Assembly: GCF_014205765.1 (NCBI RefSeq)
Contig: NZ_JACIIZ010000010.1
Location: forward strand, 1 to 64,000
Length of the DNA: 64,000 nt
Direction: 5' to 3'
Source of the DNA: Nitrospirillum iridis
Lineage (GTDB): Bacteria > Pseudomonadota > Alphaproteobacteria > Azospirillales > Azospirillaceae
Part shown: piece after piece, positions 16,782 through 25,191 of the stretch
Position numbering within the stretch: position 1 is the stretch's first letter
How the letters are laid out: every line of letters starts with the position of its first letter
Program-made: the position numbers and the translations under genes
Notes under the pieces: generated by a model
Databases searched by the model: none
Told to the model about the DNA's origin: nothing
What the model saw: the letters and a program-made list of their open reading frames with translations, nothing else

Positions 16782-17798
16782 TCAGCGCCACCGGCGGTCA
16801 TAGGCGCCCGCGGTGGCGCGGCCGCCTTCCATCTCGCTTGCCAAATCCGGCAGGGTGAAGCCGCCGGCCACGGCGGCGTCGATGGCGCGGCGGAACTCCG
16901 CCACCACGCGGGCGACGTAGGCGTGGCCCCGCTGGCGCCCCTCGATCTTCAGCGCGCGCACGCCACCGGCGATCAGGCCGGGGATGTGGTCGGCGGCGTT
17001 CAGCGAGGTCGGCTCCTCGAACAGATAGCCGGTGGTGCCGTTGGCGCGGAACCGACCCTTGCACAAGGTGGGATATCCGGCCGGCGACCCGGCGGCGTGC
17101 CGATCAATGGTGATGTCGTTCAATCGGGCGGTGACGTCGCCCCCCGCCTCGCGCCGGAACTGCACGGCCCCCGCCGGGGAGCAGACACCATGGGTATTGG
17201 GCGACTGGCCGGTGACATAGCTGGACAGCTGGCACCGCCCCTCCGCCATCACGCACATGCCGCCGAAGGCGAACACCTCCGTCTCAACCGGGGCCACCGC
17301 CGCCGTCAGGGCCGTCACCTCCGCCAGGGTCAGCACGCGGGGCAGCACCACCCGCTGCACGCCGAAGGCCTGGGCCAGATAGCGGATGGCCTCGGGCGTG
17401 GAGGCGGCGGCCTGGACCGACAAGTGCAAGCGCAAGTTGGGGTGGTGGGCCTGGGCGTAGGCTAACAGGCCCAGGTCGGCCAGGATGACGGCGTCGGCGC
17501 CCGCTTCGGCCGCGTTGTCCACGGCACGGTGCCACACCGCCTCTTCCCCCGCCCGGGGAAAGGTGTTGATGGCGATGTAGAGGGCGCGGCCGGCCCGATG
17601 GGTGCGGGCGACGGCCGCCCGCATCTCCACCGGGCTGAAATTCAGGCCGGGGAAATTGCGGGCGTTGGTGGCGTCGGCGTAGCCGCAATAGACGGCGTCC
17701 GCCCCCGCCTCCACCGCCGCGTCCAGCGCGGCCGGCGTGCCGGCGGGGCAGACCAGGGCCAGCGGTTTCGGCGCCGGGGGCGAGGCGGGCCTGGTCAT
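16782..17798 (-). CDS. ubiU: UbiU, O2-independent ubiquinone hydroxylation protein (U32 family)
   Basis: A 338-residue U32-family protein, the partner of UbiV. Cluster-binding cysteines are at 182, 189, 206 and 246 (MCVMAEGRCQ, THGVCSPAG, PTLCKGRF); the spacing 7/17/40 nearly equals that of E. coli UbiU. The N-terminal barrel strand ALVCPAGTPAALDAAVEAGA and the AVYCGY segment are typical. Its start overlaps the ubiT stop by four bases (17795-17798), so the genes are translationally coupled. Together they let the cell keep making ubiquinone, rather than only low-potential quinones, when oxygen is absent, for example during nitrate respiration. Confidence 0.94.
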   Translation of the reverse strand: MTRPASPPAPKPLALVCPAGTPAALDAAVEAGADAVYCGYADATNARNFPGLNFSPVEMRAAVARTHRAGRALYIAINTFPRAGEEAVWHRAVDNAAEAGADAVILADLGLLAYAQAHHPNLRLHLSVQAAASTPEAIRYLAQAFGVQRVVLPRVLTLAEVTALTAAVAPVETEVFAFGGMCVMAEGRCQLSSYVTGQSPNTHGVCSPAGAVQFRREAGGDVTARLNDITIDRHAAGSPAGYPTLCKGRFRANGTTGYLFEEPTSLNAADHIPGLIAGGVRALKIEGRQRGHAYVARVVAEFRRAIDAAVAGGFTLPDLASEMEGGRATAGAYDRRWR

Positions 17799-18490
17799 GG
17801 CTGGAACCCCACCGCCGGAAGGGCCGTGGGCTGGGCCGCCGCGCGTGCCAGAAGGTGCAGCACGCCGTCCAGCTCCGCATACCAGCGGCGGCCCTGGGCC
17901 ATGGCCTTACGCGCCAGGCGGCCATCGCCCAGGTCGGTATCCAGCCGGACACCGGCGCCGTCCACGGCGTTGCGCAGGATCAGCACCGCCTCCATGTCGC
18001 CCTCGATCATCAATTGCCGGCTGAAGAACAGGGAGTCCCCGTCCACGCGCCCCTCCAGCAGGGCCAGCAGGGCGGTCAGGGGCGCGCGCAGCGTGGCGGC
18101 GACAGCGGGCGCGGCCTGGCCCTCGGCCAGCGGGGTCAGCCCGGGGGCGGCGCCCGCCGGACGCAGCAGGAAGCGCACCGGCAGATCGCTCGGGTCGATC
18201 AGGAAGGCCTTCTCTCCCAGGGCGGCCAGGCGCGCGAACACCGCCGCATGGCGCCGCGCCAGGCGGGTGAAAGCCCATTGGGCCAGGCGCGCGGCGGCCG
18301 GGCCGGCCAGGGGGCGGCCCAGCAGCGGCAAGGGGGGCAGGGCGCGGGCGACCAGTCCCGCCAACAGGACGGGCGACAGGGGGGGTGGATCGGTTGGATC
18401 AAGGCTCAAGGGACAGTCCCCAAATGGCGGCGCGCGGCGGGTGGCTTTGGGGCGACAGTGGGCGCCGCCGGCGGGGGATGTCTTTGACAT
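17795..18490 (-). CDS. ubiT: UbiT, SCP2-domain accessory factor for anaerobic ubiquinone synthesis
   Basis: A 231-residue protein with an SCP2 lipid-binding fold (about 60-200), containing FARLAALGEKAFLIDPSDLPVRF and the C-terminal FFSRQLMIEGDMEAVLILRNAVDG typical of UbiT/YhbT. UbiT is thought to hold or deliver hydrophobic ubiquinone intermediates to UbiUV. The first 40 residues are Pro/Ser/Cys-rich and poorly conserved, so the start at ATG 18490 is less certain. It heads the ubiTUV operon. I found no clear FNR-type box in the short region upstream, although such genes are commonly oxygen-regulated. Confidence 0.85.
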   Translation of the reverse strand: MSKTSPAGGAHCRPKATRRAPPFGDCPLSLDPTDPPPLSPVLLAGLVARALPPLPLLGRPLAGPAAARLAQWAFTRLARRHAAVFARLAALGEKAFLIDPSDLPVRFLLRPAGAAPGLTPLAEGQAAPAVAATLRAPLTALLALLEGRVDGDSLFFSRQLMIEGDMEAVLILRNAVDGAGVRLDTDLGDGRLARKAMAQGRRWYAELDGVLHLLARAAAQPTALPAVGFQP

Positions 18491-18582
18491 GGCACAATAA
18501 TGGGGCCGCCCATCCCTTGAAACGCCAGGTCGGCGTGCCGATACAAGGGAACTGTTCAAGCCATGCATGGTGCGGTTCCCAA

Positions 18583-19563
18583 ATGCCTGCAAATCCCTAT
18601 TACACCGGCCCGGTGAGCCACCATTTCGACGGGACCCGCTTTTTCAATCCTGGCCAGCTCACCACGGATCGCGGCCTGGGTGAACTGTTGCGCTGGCGCT
18701 GGGGCGGGACGCGGCCGGCTTGGCCCCGTGCCGTGCCGGGGCGTCAGGTCCGCCCGGCGGCGCGGGTCGATGGATTGGCGGTCACCATGGTCGGCCACGC
18801 CACGGTGCTGATCCAGGTGGCGGGGCTGAACCTGCTGGTGGACCCGGTATGGTCGGACCGCGCCAGCCCGTTCCAGTGGGTGGGGCCACGGCGCGTCAAC
18901 CGCCCGGGTGTGGCGTTTGACGACCTGCCGCCCATCCATGCCGTGCTGTTGACCCACAACCACTATGATCACCTGGACGTCCGGACCCTGCGTCGGCTGT
19001 GGGCGGCCCACCGTCCCCGCATCGTGGCCCCCCTGGGCAATGACCGGGTGGTGGCGAAGGAGGTGGGGCCGATGCCGGTGGAGACCGGCGACTGGGGGCA
19101 GTCCGTGCCCCTGGGCGCCGGGGTCACCGCCTGGTTCCACCCGGCCTACCACTGGTCGGCCCGGCGGGTGGGCGATCGTCGCATGGCCCTATGGTGCGGC
19201 TTCGTGCTGGAAACGCCGGCGGGACCGATCTACGTGGCCGGCGATACCGGCTATGGCGACGGCGCCATTTTCCGGGCCGTGCGGGATCGCCACGGCGACC
19301 CCACCGTCGCCGTCCTGCCCATCGGCGCCTATGCCCCGCGCTGGTTCATGAAGCAACAGCACTGCGACCCGGCGGAAGCCGTGCGCATCATGGCCGACTG
19401 CGGCGCCCGCCAGGGCCTGGCCGTGCACTGGGGCACCTTCCCCCTGTCGGATGAGGAGCGCCTGGCGCCGCCGGAGGAGTTGGCCCAGGCGCTGGCCCAA
19501 CAGGGCATGGCGCCTGATCTATTCCGGGCGATGGAGCCGGGGGACGTCTGGACCGCCCCCTGA
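18583..19563 (+). CDS. MBL-fold metallohydrolase (NAPE-PLD/UlaG-like)
   Basis: A 326-residue metallo-beta-lactamase-fold enzyme. The metal motif H-x-H-x-D-H is at 125-130 (LLTHNHYDHLD), a second histidine in WFHPAYHWSARR, and the metal-bridging Asp in YVAGDTGYGDG. The final LAVHWGTFPLSDEERLAPPEEL block is typical of the group containing NAPE-phospholipase D and related bacterial proteins. It may hydrolyse a phosphodiester or lactone; the substrate is unknown. No signal peptide is evident. The ATG at 18583 was chosen because family proteins begin shortly before the FNP motif. It is transcribed divergently from ubiT with 92 bases between them. Confidence 0.88.
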   Translation: MPANPYYTGPVSHHFDGTRFFNPGQLTTDRGLGELLRWRWGGTRPAWPRAVPGRQVRPAARVDGLAVTMVGHATVLIQVAGLNLLVDPVWSDRASPFQWVGPRRVNRPGVAFDDLPPIHAVLLTHNHYDHLDVRTLRRLWAAHRPRIVAPLGNDRVVAKEVGPMPVETGDWGQSVPLGAGVTAWFHPAYHWSARRVGDRRMALWCGFVLETPAGPIYVAGDTGYGDGAIFRAVRDRHGDPTVAVLPIGAYAPRWFMKQQHCDPAEAVRIMADCGARQGLAVHWGTFPLSDEERLAPPEELAQALAQQGMAPDLFRAMEPGDVWTAP

Positions 19564-19978
19564 CCTGCGCGGGGGCGGCCCGCCGAGGGCCTCCTAGGCC
19601 GGCCAACAATCAGGAACGCCAACCGTCACGACTAGGGCTTATGACCTAGGCATATCTGTTTAGGCTATCTTCGCGACGCCTAAGATGGAGGGATATTTTA
19701 TAAAGAACTGGCGGAGTGTGCATCGCATCGCCAGCAATCAGGTGGAAATTCGGCAATTTTAGCTTCGGCGCGGCAATATATTATTGCCTTGTTTATATTT
19801 TGTTAATCATTTTACGGTAAACTATTTCAAACAATGGCCATGGAATGGCGATTCCGGCAAAACCCCCACTCCATTAAATGGATTAATGGCGATATACTTT
19901 GCCGATAGACATTTACATAAATGCCGCATATAAGCCATAAGATATAGTTCTCTTCCTGTCGCCGAGGCCGCCGAGGAT
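19564..19978. other. AT-rich non-coding island with several inverted repeats
   Basis: About 415 bases that are strikingly AT-rich compared with the surrounding DNA and contain no convincing reading frame. Inside are a perfect hairpin GGCAATA-TAT-TATTGCC at 19772-19788 followed by a T-rich stretch, and an inverted repeat CCATTAA-N5-TTAATGG at 19871-19889. The composition suggests promoter and regulator binding, possibly by a xenogeneic-silencer-type protein, ahead of the polysaccharide genes. I see no clear sigma70 boxes. Confidence 0.55.
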
Positions 19979-21145
19979 ATGAGAAAGAGGCTTTATCATA
20001 AGGTCGTCGCGACCCTGGTTGACCTCGCGTATGACGAAATTCCCTTCCGGGCTTCCCACTTTCCGCGCCTCGAACAGCATCCGCTGGCGGCGGCGGGCAG
20101 GCAGATCATGCACCCCTTCCTGGGGGAACTGGGATTGGAGGTGCGGGGGTTCCTGGGCCAGGTGGAGCCCTGGCTGCGGTCCGGTTGGGTCATCCCGGCG
20201 CGCCGGTCCTGTCTTTACCCGGAACTTTCGGCCTTCGAGGATCCTGTCTTCTTTGAGCGCATCGACGCGATCAAGAAGCGGTTCAGCCTGCGTGAAATGG
20301 TCGGGCGCCTGGACCATGGCGACCGCCACCTGACATTGAACGTGGCATCGGGGCTCAAGGGGTCCGAATATGAGTTCAGCATGGGGCTGGACCTGGAAAC
20401 CATGCTGGGACCGATGGTGACCGCCCAGATGGAGGTGCGTCGCGCCTTCCTGGACCGCTATGGGCATGACCAGTTGTTGCCCACCCAGTGGCACCGGCAA
20501 CTGTCTTCCCAGATGCAGGCCAGGGACGACCTGTACTACGCCGCCCGGCATGCCATCATTCCGTCCTACCTGCCGCCCCTGATCGTGCGGCCCCCCTTCG
20601 ACTTCTATCCCCATATCGGCATCCAGCTGCGCAACGTGGCCGCCAATCCCAGCCGCAATTCCGACCCCGCCCGCATGGGGCGGCTGGCCGCCCTGGCGTC
20701 CCAGCTGCTGAACCTGCCGGTTTTGGTCTATGGCAAGCCCACGGACCAGACACTGCCCGACTACCCCTCCACCCGTCAGTATATGCCGGACGGCACGCCC
20801 CAGTTGCATGCCGAGCTGGTGTTCCTGAAGCAATGCCGGCTGATGATCTCGCCGGACAGCGGTTGGGCCGACCTCATGGGCTGGTTGCGCATCCCCACGC
20901 TGCTGGAGCGCCTGGCCTATCCTGCGGGATTTGAGGCGCTGCGGCCCTTCCGCCCGAAGATGCTGGTGGCGGATGACCGTACCGACATCGCGGCCACGAT
21001 AACCCGCTTGTGCACCGCCGACGCCGACACGGTACTGCTGCCCGACCCGACGGAGGGGGAGTTTCAGAACCACGACTTCCTCACGGCCACGGGCGAGGAC
21101 AGCCGGACGTTCTGGCAGGATTTCTACGGGCAGATGATCACCTGA
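19979..21145 (+). CDS. Conserved hypothetical protein, possibly GT-B glycosyltransferase-like
   Basis: A 388-residue soluble protein. I do not recognise a named family. The C-terminal half looks like the nucleotide-binding half of GT-B enzymes: LPVLVYGKPTDQTLP, then LKQCRLMISPDSGWADLMGWLRIPTLLERL, which resembles the segment around the donor site of GT9/heptosyltransferase-like proteins (S-x-D-S-G-x-x-x-L). The N-terminal half has no clear motif. The start at 19979 is the only ATG after an in-frame stop at 19931. It is followed by a nucleotidyltransferase-kinase and a HAD gene on the same strand, so a role in making or attaching a modified sugar or polyol phosphate on a surface glycan is an inference from context. 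Confidence 0.75.
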   Translation: MRKRLYHKVVATLVDLAYDEIPFRASHFPRLEQHPLAAAGRQIMHPFLGELGLEVRGFLGQVEPWLRSGWVIPARRSCLYPELSAFEDPVFFERIDAIKKRFSLREMVGRLDHGDRHLTLNVASGLKGSEYEFSMGLDLETMLGPMVTAQMEVRRAFLDRYGHDQLLPTQWHRQLSSQMQARDDLYYAARHAIIPSYLPPLIVRPPFDFYPHIGIQLRNVAANPSRNSDPARMGRLAALASQLLNLPVLVYGKPTDQTLPDYPSTRQYMPDGTPQLHAELVFLKQCRLMISPDSGWADLMGWLRIPTLLERLAYPAGFEALRPFRPKMLVADDRTDIAATITRLCTADADTVLLPDPTEGEFQNHDFLTATGEDSRTFWQDFYGQMIT

Positions 21146-21199
21146 CCCCGCTCAGGGTCACAAGGCCGGGCGCACGGCCACACGGGGAGGATGCGGACC

Positions 21200-22750
21200 A
21201 TGGCGGACGGGGTCAATCTGATCGTCCAGGCGGGGGGACGGGGCAGCCGGCTGGAGCATTACTGCTGGAACAAGCCGAAATGCCTGGTGCCGATCAACGG
21301 CAAGCCCATGCTCTATCAGTTGCTGGACGCCGTCGAACAAGCCCATGCCGGCCAGGCGTTGAACGTGCGGGTCATCGCCGAGCATAAGGCCGAGGCGCTG
21401 GAACGCTATCTGGATGTCTTTCCGCCGCGCCAGCCGGTGCGGTTGCAGCGGCCCAAGGGTCACGGCACCACCAGCGGCATCCCCGAAGCCCTCGCCGACA
21501 TTGGCGACGATGAGCCGGTGTGGATCGTGTGGAGCGACCTGACCTTCCATGAATTCCCCCCCACGCCGGAGGGGGACGAGCCGGTCATCTTCCTGTCGCG
21601 CTCCTTCACCTGCCGCTGGTCGGTGGCGTCCCTGGCCGGCGGTCCGCCCACCATCGTGGAGCAAAGCGGCAATGAGGCCGGCATCATGGGGCTGTTCTGG
21701 TTCCCCCGGAAAAGCCTGCTGCGCGACCTGCCGGAAAGCGGGGAGTTCGTCCGCTGGCTATCGGAGAATTTGACGGCCTTCCGCACCGAATATTGTGACG
21801 AGGCGCTGGAACTGGGCACCCTGAACGCCCTGTTGCACCACTGGGACAGCACGGCGGGCACCCGCTTCTTCAACCGCATCACCTACCAGGGTGACCGGGT
21901 CGTCAAGCAGGCGGTGGTGAAGGAATATGAGCCGCTGATCGGCCGGGAGATCGCCTGGTACCGGGCGGTGGGGGAGCTGGGTTTCGCCAACGTGCCCACC
22001 CTGCTGGACACCGATCCGATGACGCTGACGCGCATCGACGGGCATCATCCCTTCCAGCTGCCCTGGGGCACCAAGGGGCGGCGGCAGATCCTGGAAAACA
22101 TCCTGGATGCCCTGGACACCCTGCACAGCCTGGGCACGGCGCCGGCGGTGGCGGAGGATGTGCGCTCCGTCTATCTGGACAAGACGGTGGCCCGTATCGC
22201 CAAGGTGCGCCGCCTGCTGCCGCAATTGGGGGAATGGCGCGCCATCAAGGTCAACGGCGTCTGGGTCCCCAACGTCCTGCACGATCAGGAAAGCCATCTG
22301 CTGGACAGCGCCTTCCGCCTGGTCCGCTGCAAGGCCTTCACCGTCATCCACGGCGACCCGACCTTCAGCAACATCCTGGTCGATGCCAACAGCCGTCCGT
22401 GGTTCATCGATCCGCGCGGCTATTTCGCGGCGCCGGGCATCTATGGCGACCCGAATTACGATTGGGCCAAGCTGTATTATTCCGTCATCGGCAGCTATGA
22501 CAGCTTCAACCGGCGTCATTTCATCCTGACGATGGACGACCAGAGCGCGGACGTGGAGATTCGCGACAGCGGCTGGGCCCATCTGGGGGAGGTTCTGCGC
22601 GAGCGGCTGGGCACCCAGTACACGGCGGTGCGCATCCTGCACGCCTTCATCTGGCTGGCCCTGTCCGGCTGGGTCGACGATGACTATGATTCCATCGTCG
22701 CCGCCTATTGCAACGGCCTCTACCACCTGCACCAGGCGCTGGAAAGCTGA
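21200..22750 (+). CDS. Bifunctional nucleotidyltransferase - APH-type kinase fusion
   Basis: A 516-residue protein with two enzymatic halves. Residues 1-235 are a sugar-nucleotidyltransferase-like fold: LIVQAGGRGSR (G-x-G-x-R loop, 8-17), the NKPKCLVPINGKPMLY lysine segment (24-39) and VWIVWSDLTF with the metal Asp113. Residues 240-510 are a choline/aminoglycoside-kinase-like domain with the catalytic loop HGDPTFSN (H384-N391) and the metal motif FIDPRG (Asp404). Such a pair would phosphorylate a small alcohol or sugar and then activate it with a nucleotide, as LicA and LicC do for phosphocholine. The substrate is unknown. ATG 21200 lies nine bases after GGGGAGG; the ATG at 21191 touches that site and is unsuitable. 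The HAD gene begins three bases after its stop. Confidence 0.85.
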   Translation: MADGVNLIVQAGGRGSRLEHYCWNKPKCLVPINGKPMLYQLLDAVEQAHAGQALNVRVIAEHKAEALERYLDVFPPRQPVRLQRPKGHGTTSGIPEALADIGDDEPVWIVWSDLTFHEFPPTPEGDEPVIFLSRSFTCRWSVASLAGGPPTIVEQSGNEAGIMGLFWFPRKSLLRDLPESGEFVRWLSENLTAFRTEYCDEALELGTLNALLHHWDSTAGTRFFNRITYQGDRVVKQAVVKEYEPLIGREIAWYRAVGELGFANVPTLLDTDPMTLTRIDGHHPFQLPWGTKGRRQILENILDALDTLHSLGTAPAVAEDVRSVYLDKTVARIAKVRRLLPQLGEWRAIKVNGVWVPNVLHDQESHLLDSAFRLVRCKAFTVIHGDPTFSNILVDANSRPWFIDPRGYFAAPGIYGDPNYDWAKLYYSVIGSYDSFNRRHFILTMDDQSADVEIRDSGWAHLGEVLRERLGTQYTAVRILHAFIWLALSGWVDDDYDSIVAAYCNGLYHLHQALES

Positions 22751-22753
22751 GCC

Positions 22754-23125
22754 ATGCTGGAGCTGAGCCCTCTGCCGAAGACCTGGCTGGTGGACATCGA
22801 CGGCACGCTGTTCCGCCACAACGGTCACCTCACCGGGACGGACATCCCGCTGCCCGGGGCGGCCTCGTTCATGCAGGCCATTCCCGCGACCGACCGCATC
22901 GTGCTGATGACCGCCCGGTCGTCGGCCCATGAGGCGGCCACGCGGGCGGCCCTGCTGGCCGCGGGCATCCGCTTCGACCTGATCCTCTTCGACCTGCCGG
23001 CGGGGGAGCGCATCCTGATCAACGACGCCAAGCCGTCAGGCCTGCAAACGGCGCACGCCGTGACCATCCCCCGCGACGGGGGGCTGCCGGCCTTCGCCGA
23101 CATGGCCCGGATCGTGGATAAATAA
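22754..23125 (+). CDS. Small HAD-family phosphatase-like protein
   Basis: A 123-residue HAD-fold protein. Motif I is VDIDGTLF (Asp14, Asp16), motif II MTARSS, and motif III/IV INDAKPSG, in which the second acidic residue is an isolated Asp. The small size, without a full cap domain, resembles the HAD proteins found beside sugar-nucleotide genes in capsule loci. It could dephosphorylate an intermediate of the pathway served by the upstream fusion enzyme. It is cotranscribed (three-base gap). A hairpin terminator follows directly. Confidence 0.85.
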   Translation: MLELSPLPKTWLVDIDGTLFRHNGHLTGTDIPLPGAASFMQAIPATDRIVLMTARSSAHEAATRAALLAAGIRFDLILFDLPAGERILINDAKPSGLQTAHAVTIPRDGGLPAFADMARIVDK

Positions 23126-23126
23126 G

Positions 23127-23157
23127 GGGGCGGCCCGGCATCGTGCCCGACCGCCCC
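23127..23157. terminator. GC-rich hairpin between convergent genes
   Basis: A 14-bp stem with two mismatches and a three-base loop (23127-23140 and 23144-23157) right after the HAD gene stop, facing the end of the serine hydrolase gene. Confidence 0.6.
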
Positions 23158-23196
23158 GGTTCACCCCCGATGCCCCCGGGTGCGCGGTATCGCCGA

Positions 23197-25176
23197 TCAG
23201 AAGTCCAGCGTTGGCGTCAGCAGCTTGACGTTGAGCGCCAGCCACACCAGGAAGACCAGTGACAGGGCCACCAGAACGGCCCACACGCGGCCCCAACGGC
23301 TGGCGCCGGGGCGGGTGGCGACGTCGTAGGCGTTCCAGCAGGACGCCCCCGCGCCGACGATGGTGGCCAGCAGCACCAGCTGCATCAGGCGCATCCAAAT
23401 GTCCAACCGGCCGTCCAGCACGGAGATGTCGCTGTTGATCAGGGACAACAGGACCGTCCAGCCCAGGACGAAGATCAGGACCAGCCAGGTGCTGGCCCGG
23501 GTGGCGCGGTGCAGCAGCAGCGGCCGGCCGGTGATGCCCGGGTTGTGGCGATAGCGTCGGCGCACCAAGGCCACGACAGGCCAGGACAGGGCCGTCAGGA
23601 CGACGATGCCCATCGTGACCGCCGCCACCGGCATGATCCAGCCGGCGTTGAGGTTGGCCGGCGCCGGCACGAACTCGATGATGGGGGCGTAGGCGCCGAT
23701 GGAGAACATCACCACCCGGCCGTCCTTGACCACCGCGGCCAGGTGCTCCTTGCCCTCCCCGTCCTGCCACAGCCAGGGGCCGACCTCGCGCCAGCGCTTG
23801 GGCACCTTGGCGGCGTTCACCAGGGAGGAGACAGTGATGGTGTCGTCCTCGTTCGCCACGATCCGGGCCTCCCCCAGCAGGCTGATCATGCGCATGAAGT
23901 TGGTTTCGGACCCGCGGCTGCTGATGTAGTGCCCGGCCATGACCTGCGCATGCTCCTTGGCCGTGGCGGCCGTCGGCAGATCAGGCTTGGCCTGCGGGAA
24001 ATAGCGGTCGGTGAAATCGACGAAGAGATGCTCACGCAGCACATGGGCCGCCGCTTCGCGCCCGCCGCTGTTGAAGGACATGTACAGACCGACGCCGTCA
24101 TCCAGGTACAGGTGCAGGTCGGAATGGAACAGGTCGGTGTCGCCACCATGGCCCACAACGCGGTGGCCGTTGCGGTCCTCATGATAGAAGCCCAGGCCCA
24201 TGGACGGCAGGCCGGGGTAGGGGGTGTTGGCGTTGGCGTACATCTGGTTCGCCGTCGCTGGGTCCAGCAGGGGGCCACCCTGGGACAGGTGGGCGATCAT
24301 GAAGCGCGCCATGTCGGCACCGGTGGCGGACAGGGCGCCGGCCGGCGACATGTCAATGATCTCGAAGGGCTGCGGGTCCTTGGACCCGACCTCGTAGCCC
24401 TTGGACATGCCCGCCGCCAGCCCCTCGGGCAGGGGCTGGACGAAGGTGGAATGCGCCATGCCCAACGGTGTGAAGATGTGGTTCTGGATGTACTGGGCGA
24501 AGGGCTCTCCCGACACCCGCTCGACGATGTAACCCGCCATCGAGGCACCGTAGTTGGAATAGGCGGGGATCTGGCCGGGCGCGTAGATGCGGGTGGGAAC
24601 CCAGCGCTTCATGGCGTCGCCCAGGGGCTTGGCCAGCTTGGGGTCGGTCAGCAGCAGGTATTTCGCCGTCTCTTCAAAACCCGTGGTGTGGGTCATGATG
24701 GTGCGCAGCGTGATGGGCTTGCCGAAGGCCGGCGGGATTTTGTAGTCCAGGTAGTCGTTGACGTCGCGGTCCAGGTCCAGCTTCCCAGCCTGCACCTGCT
24801 GCATCACGGCGGTCCAGGTGAACAGCTTGGAGATCGAACCCGGGCGGAACAGGGTGCCGTCCGGATCCACCGGCCTCTTCTCCTTGACGTCGGCATAGCC
24901 GAAGCCACGCTGGGTCACGACTTGGCCGTCCTTCACCACGACCACCACCGCACCGGCGATGTCCCCGGTTTGCAGGGCGTAGGGCAGGTAGCCGTCCAAC
25001 CAGGCATCAACGTCCGTTTTGGTCAGGCTGGCCGCGGGTGTGGCGGCCGGGACCTCGGCGCCGCTGGCGGCAGGCGCCGGGGCCGGCGGCGTGGGCTTCA
25101 GGTCGGCCGGGGACTGCGCCGCCGCCGGCCACGCCAGCGCCGTCATCAGAAGCGCGAATATGCGATGCTTCCACAT
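23197..25176 (-). CDS. Exported class C beta-lactamase-like serine hydrolase with C-terminal membrane helices
   Basis: A 659-residue protein. Signal peptide 1-20 (ALLMTALAWPAAAQ), a Pro/Ala linker, then the serine hydrolase domain (about 52-410) with Ser114-x-x-Lys117 (RPGSISKLFT), Tyr206-x-Asn208 (AYSNYGA) and the third-box equivalent GHGGDT. This is the beta-lactamase/DD-peptidase/esterase (family S12) fold. Residues 410-520 form a separate beta domain, and the last 150 hold about four transmembrane helices, anchoring the enzyme with its active site in the periplasm. It lies 15 bases downstream of a TonB receptor in one operon. With an MFS permease and a dipeptide-epimerase-like enzyme nearby, a peptide or D-amino-acid-containing substrate is plausible, but this is an inference. 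Confidence 0.88.
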   Translation of the reverse strand: MWKHRIFALLMTALAWPAAAQSPADLKPTPPAPAPAASGAEVPAATPAASLTKTDVDAWLDGYLPYALQTGDIAGAVVVVVKDGQVVTQRGFGYADVKEKRPVDPDGTLFRPGSISKLFTWTAVMQQVQAGKLDLDRDVNDYLDYKIPPAFGKPITLRTIMTHTTGFEETAKYLLLTDPKLAKPLGDAMKRWVPTRIYAPGQIPAYSNYGASMAGYIVERVSGEPFAQYIQNHIFTPLGMAHSTFVQPLPEGLAAGMSKGYEVGSKDPQPFEIIDMSPAGALSATGADMARFMIAHLSQGGPLLDPATANQMYANANTPYPGLPSMGLGFYHEDRNGHRVVGHGGDTDLFHSDLHLYLDDGVGLYMSFNSGGREAAAHVLREHLFVDFTDRYFPQAKPDLPTAATAKEHAQVMAGHYISSRGSETNFMRMISLLGEARIVANEDDTITVSSLVNAAKVPKRWREVGPWLWQDGEGKEHLAAVVKDGRVVMFSIGAYAPIIEFVPAPANLNAGWIMPVAAVTMGIVVLTALSWPVVALVRRRYRHNPGITGRPLLLHRATRASTWLVLIFVLGWTVLLSLINSDISVLDGRLDIWMRLMQLVLLATIVGAGASCWNAYDVATRPGASRWGRVWAVLVALSLVFLVWLALNVKLLTPTLDF

Positions 25177-25191
25177 GCTGTCTGTCCTGTT

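Noticed and set aside
18491-18582. FNR or EcfG site in front of ubiT
   Set aside because: TTGA and GGAAC cores occur but the second halves do not match at the right spacing.
19913-21073. Leftward open frame of 386 codons starting near the AT-rich island
   Set aside because: The rightward frame has GT-B-like motifs and cotranscribed partners; the leftward one is Gln/His/Gly-rich and lacks motifs.
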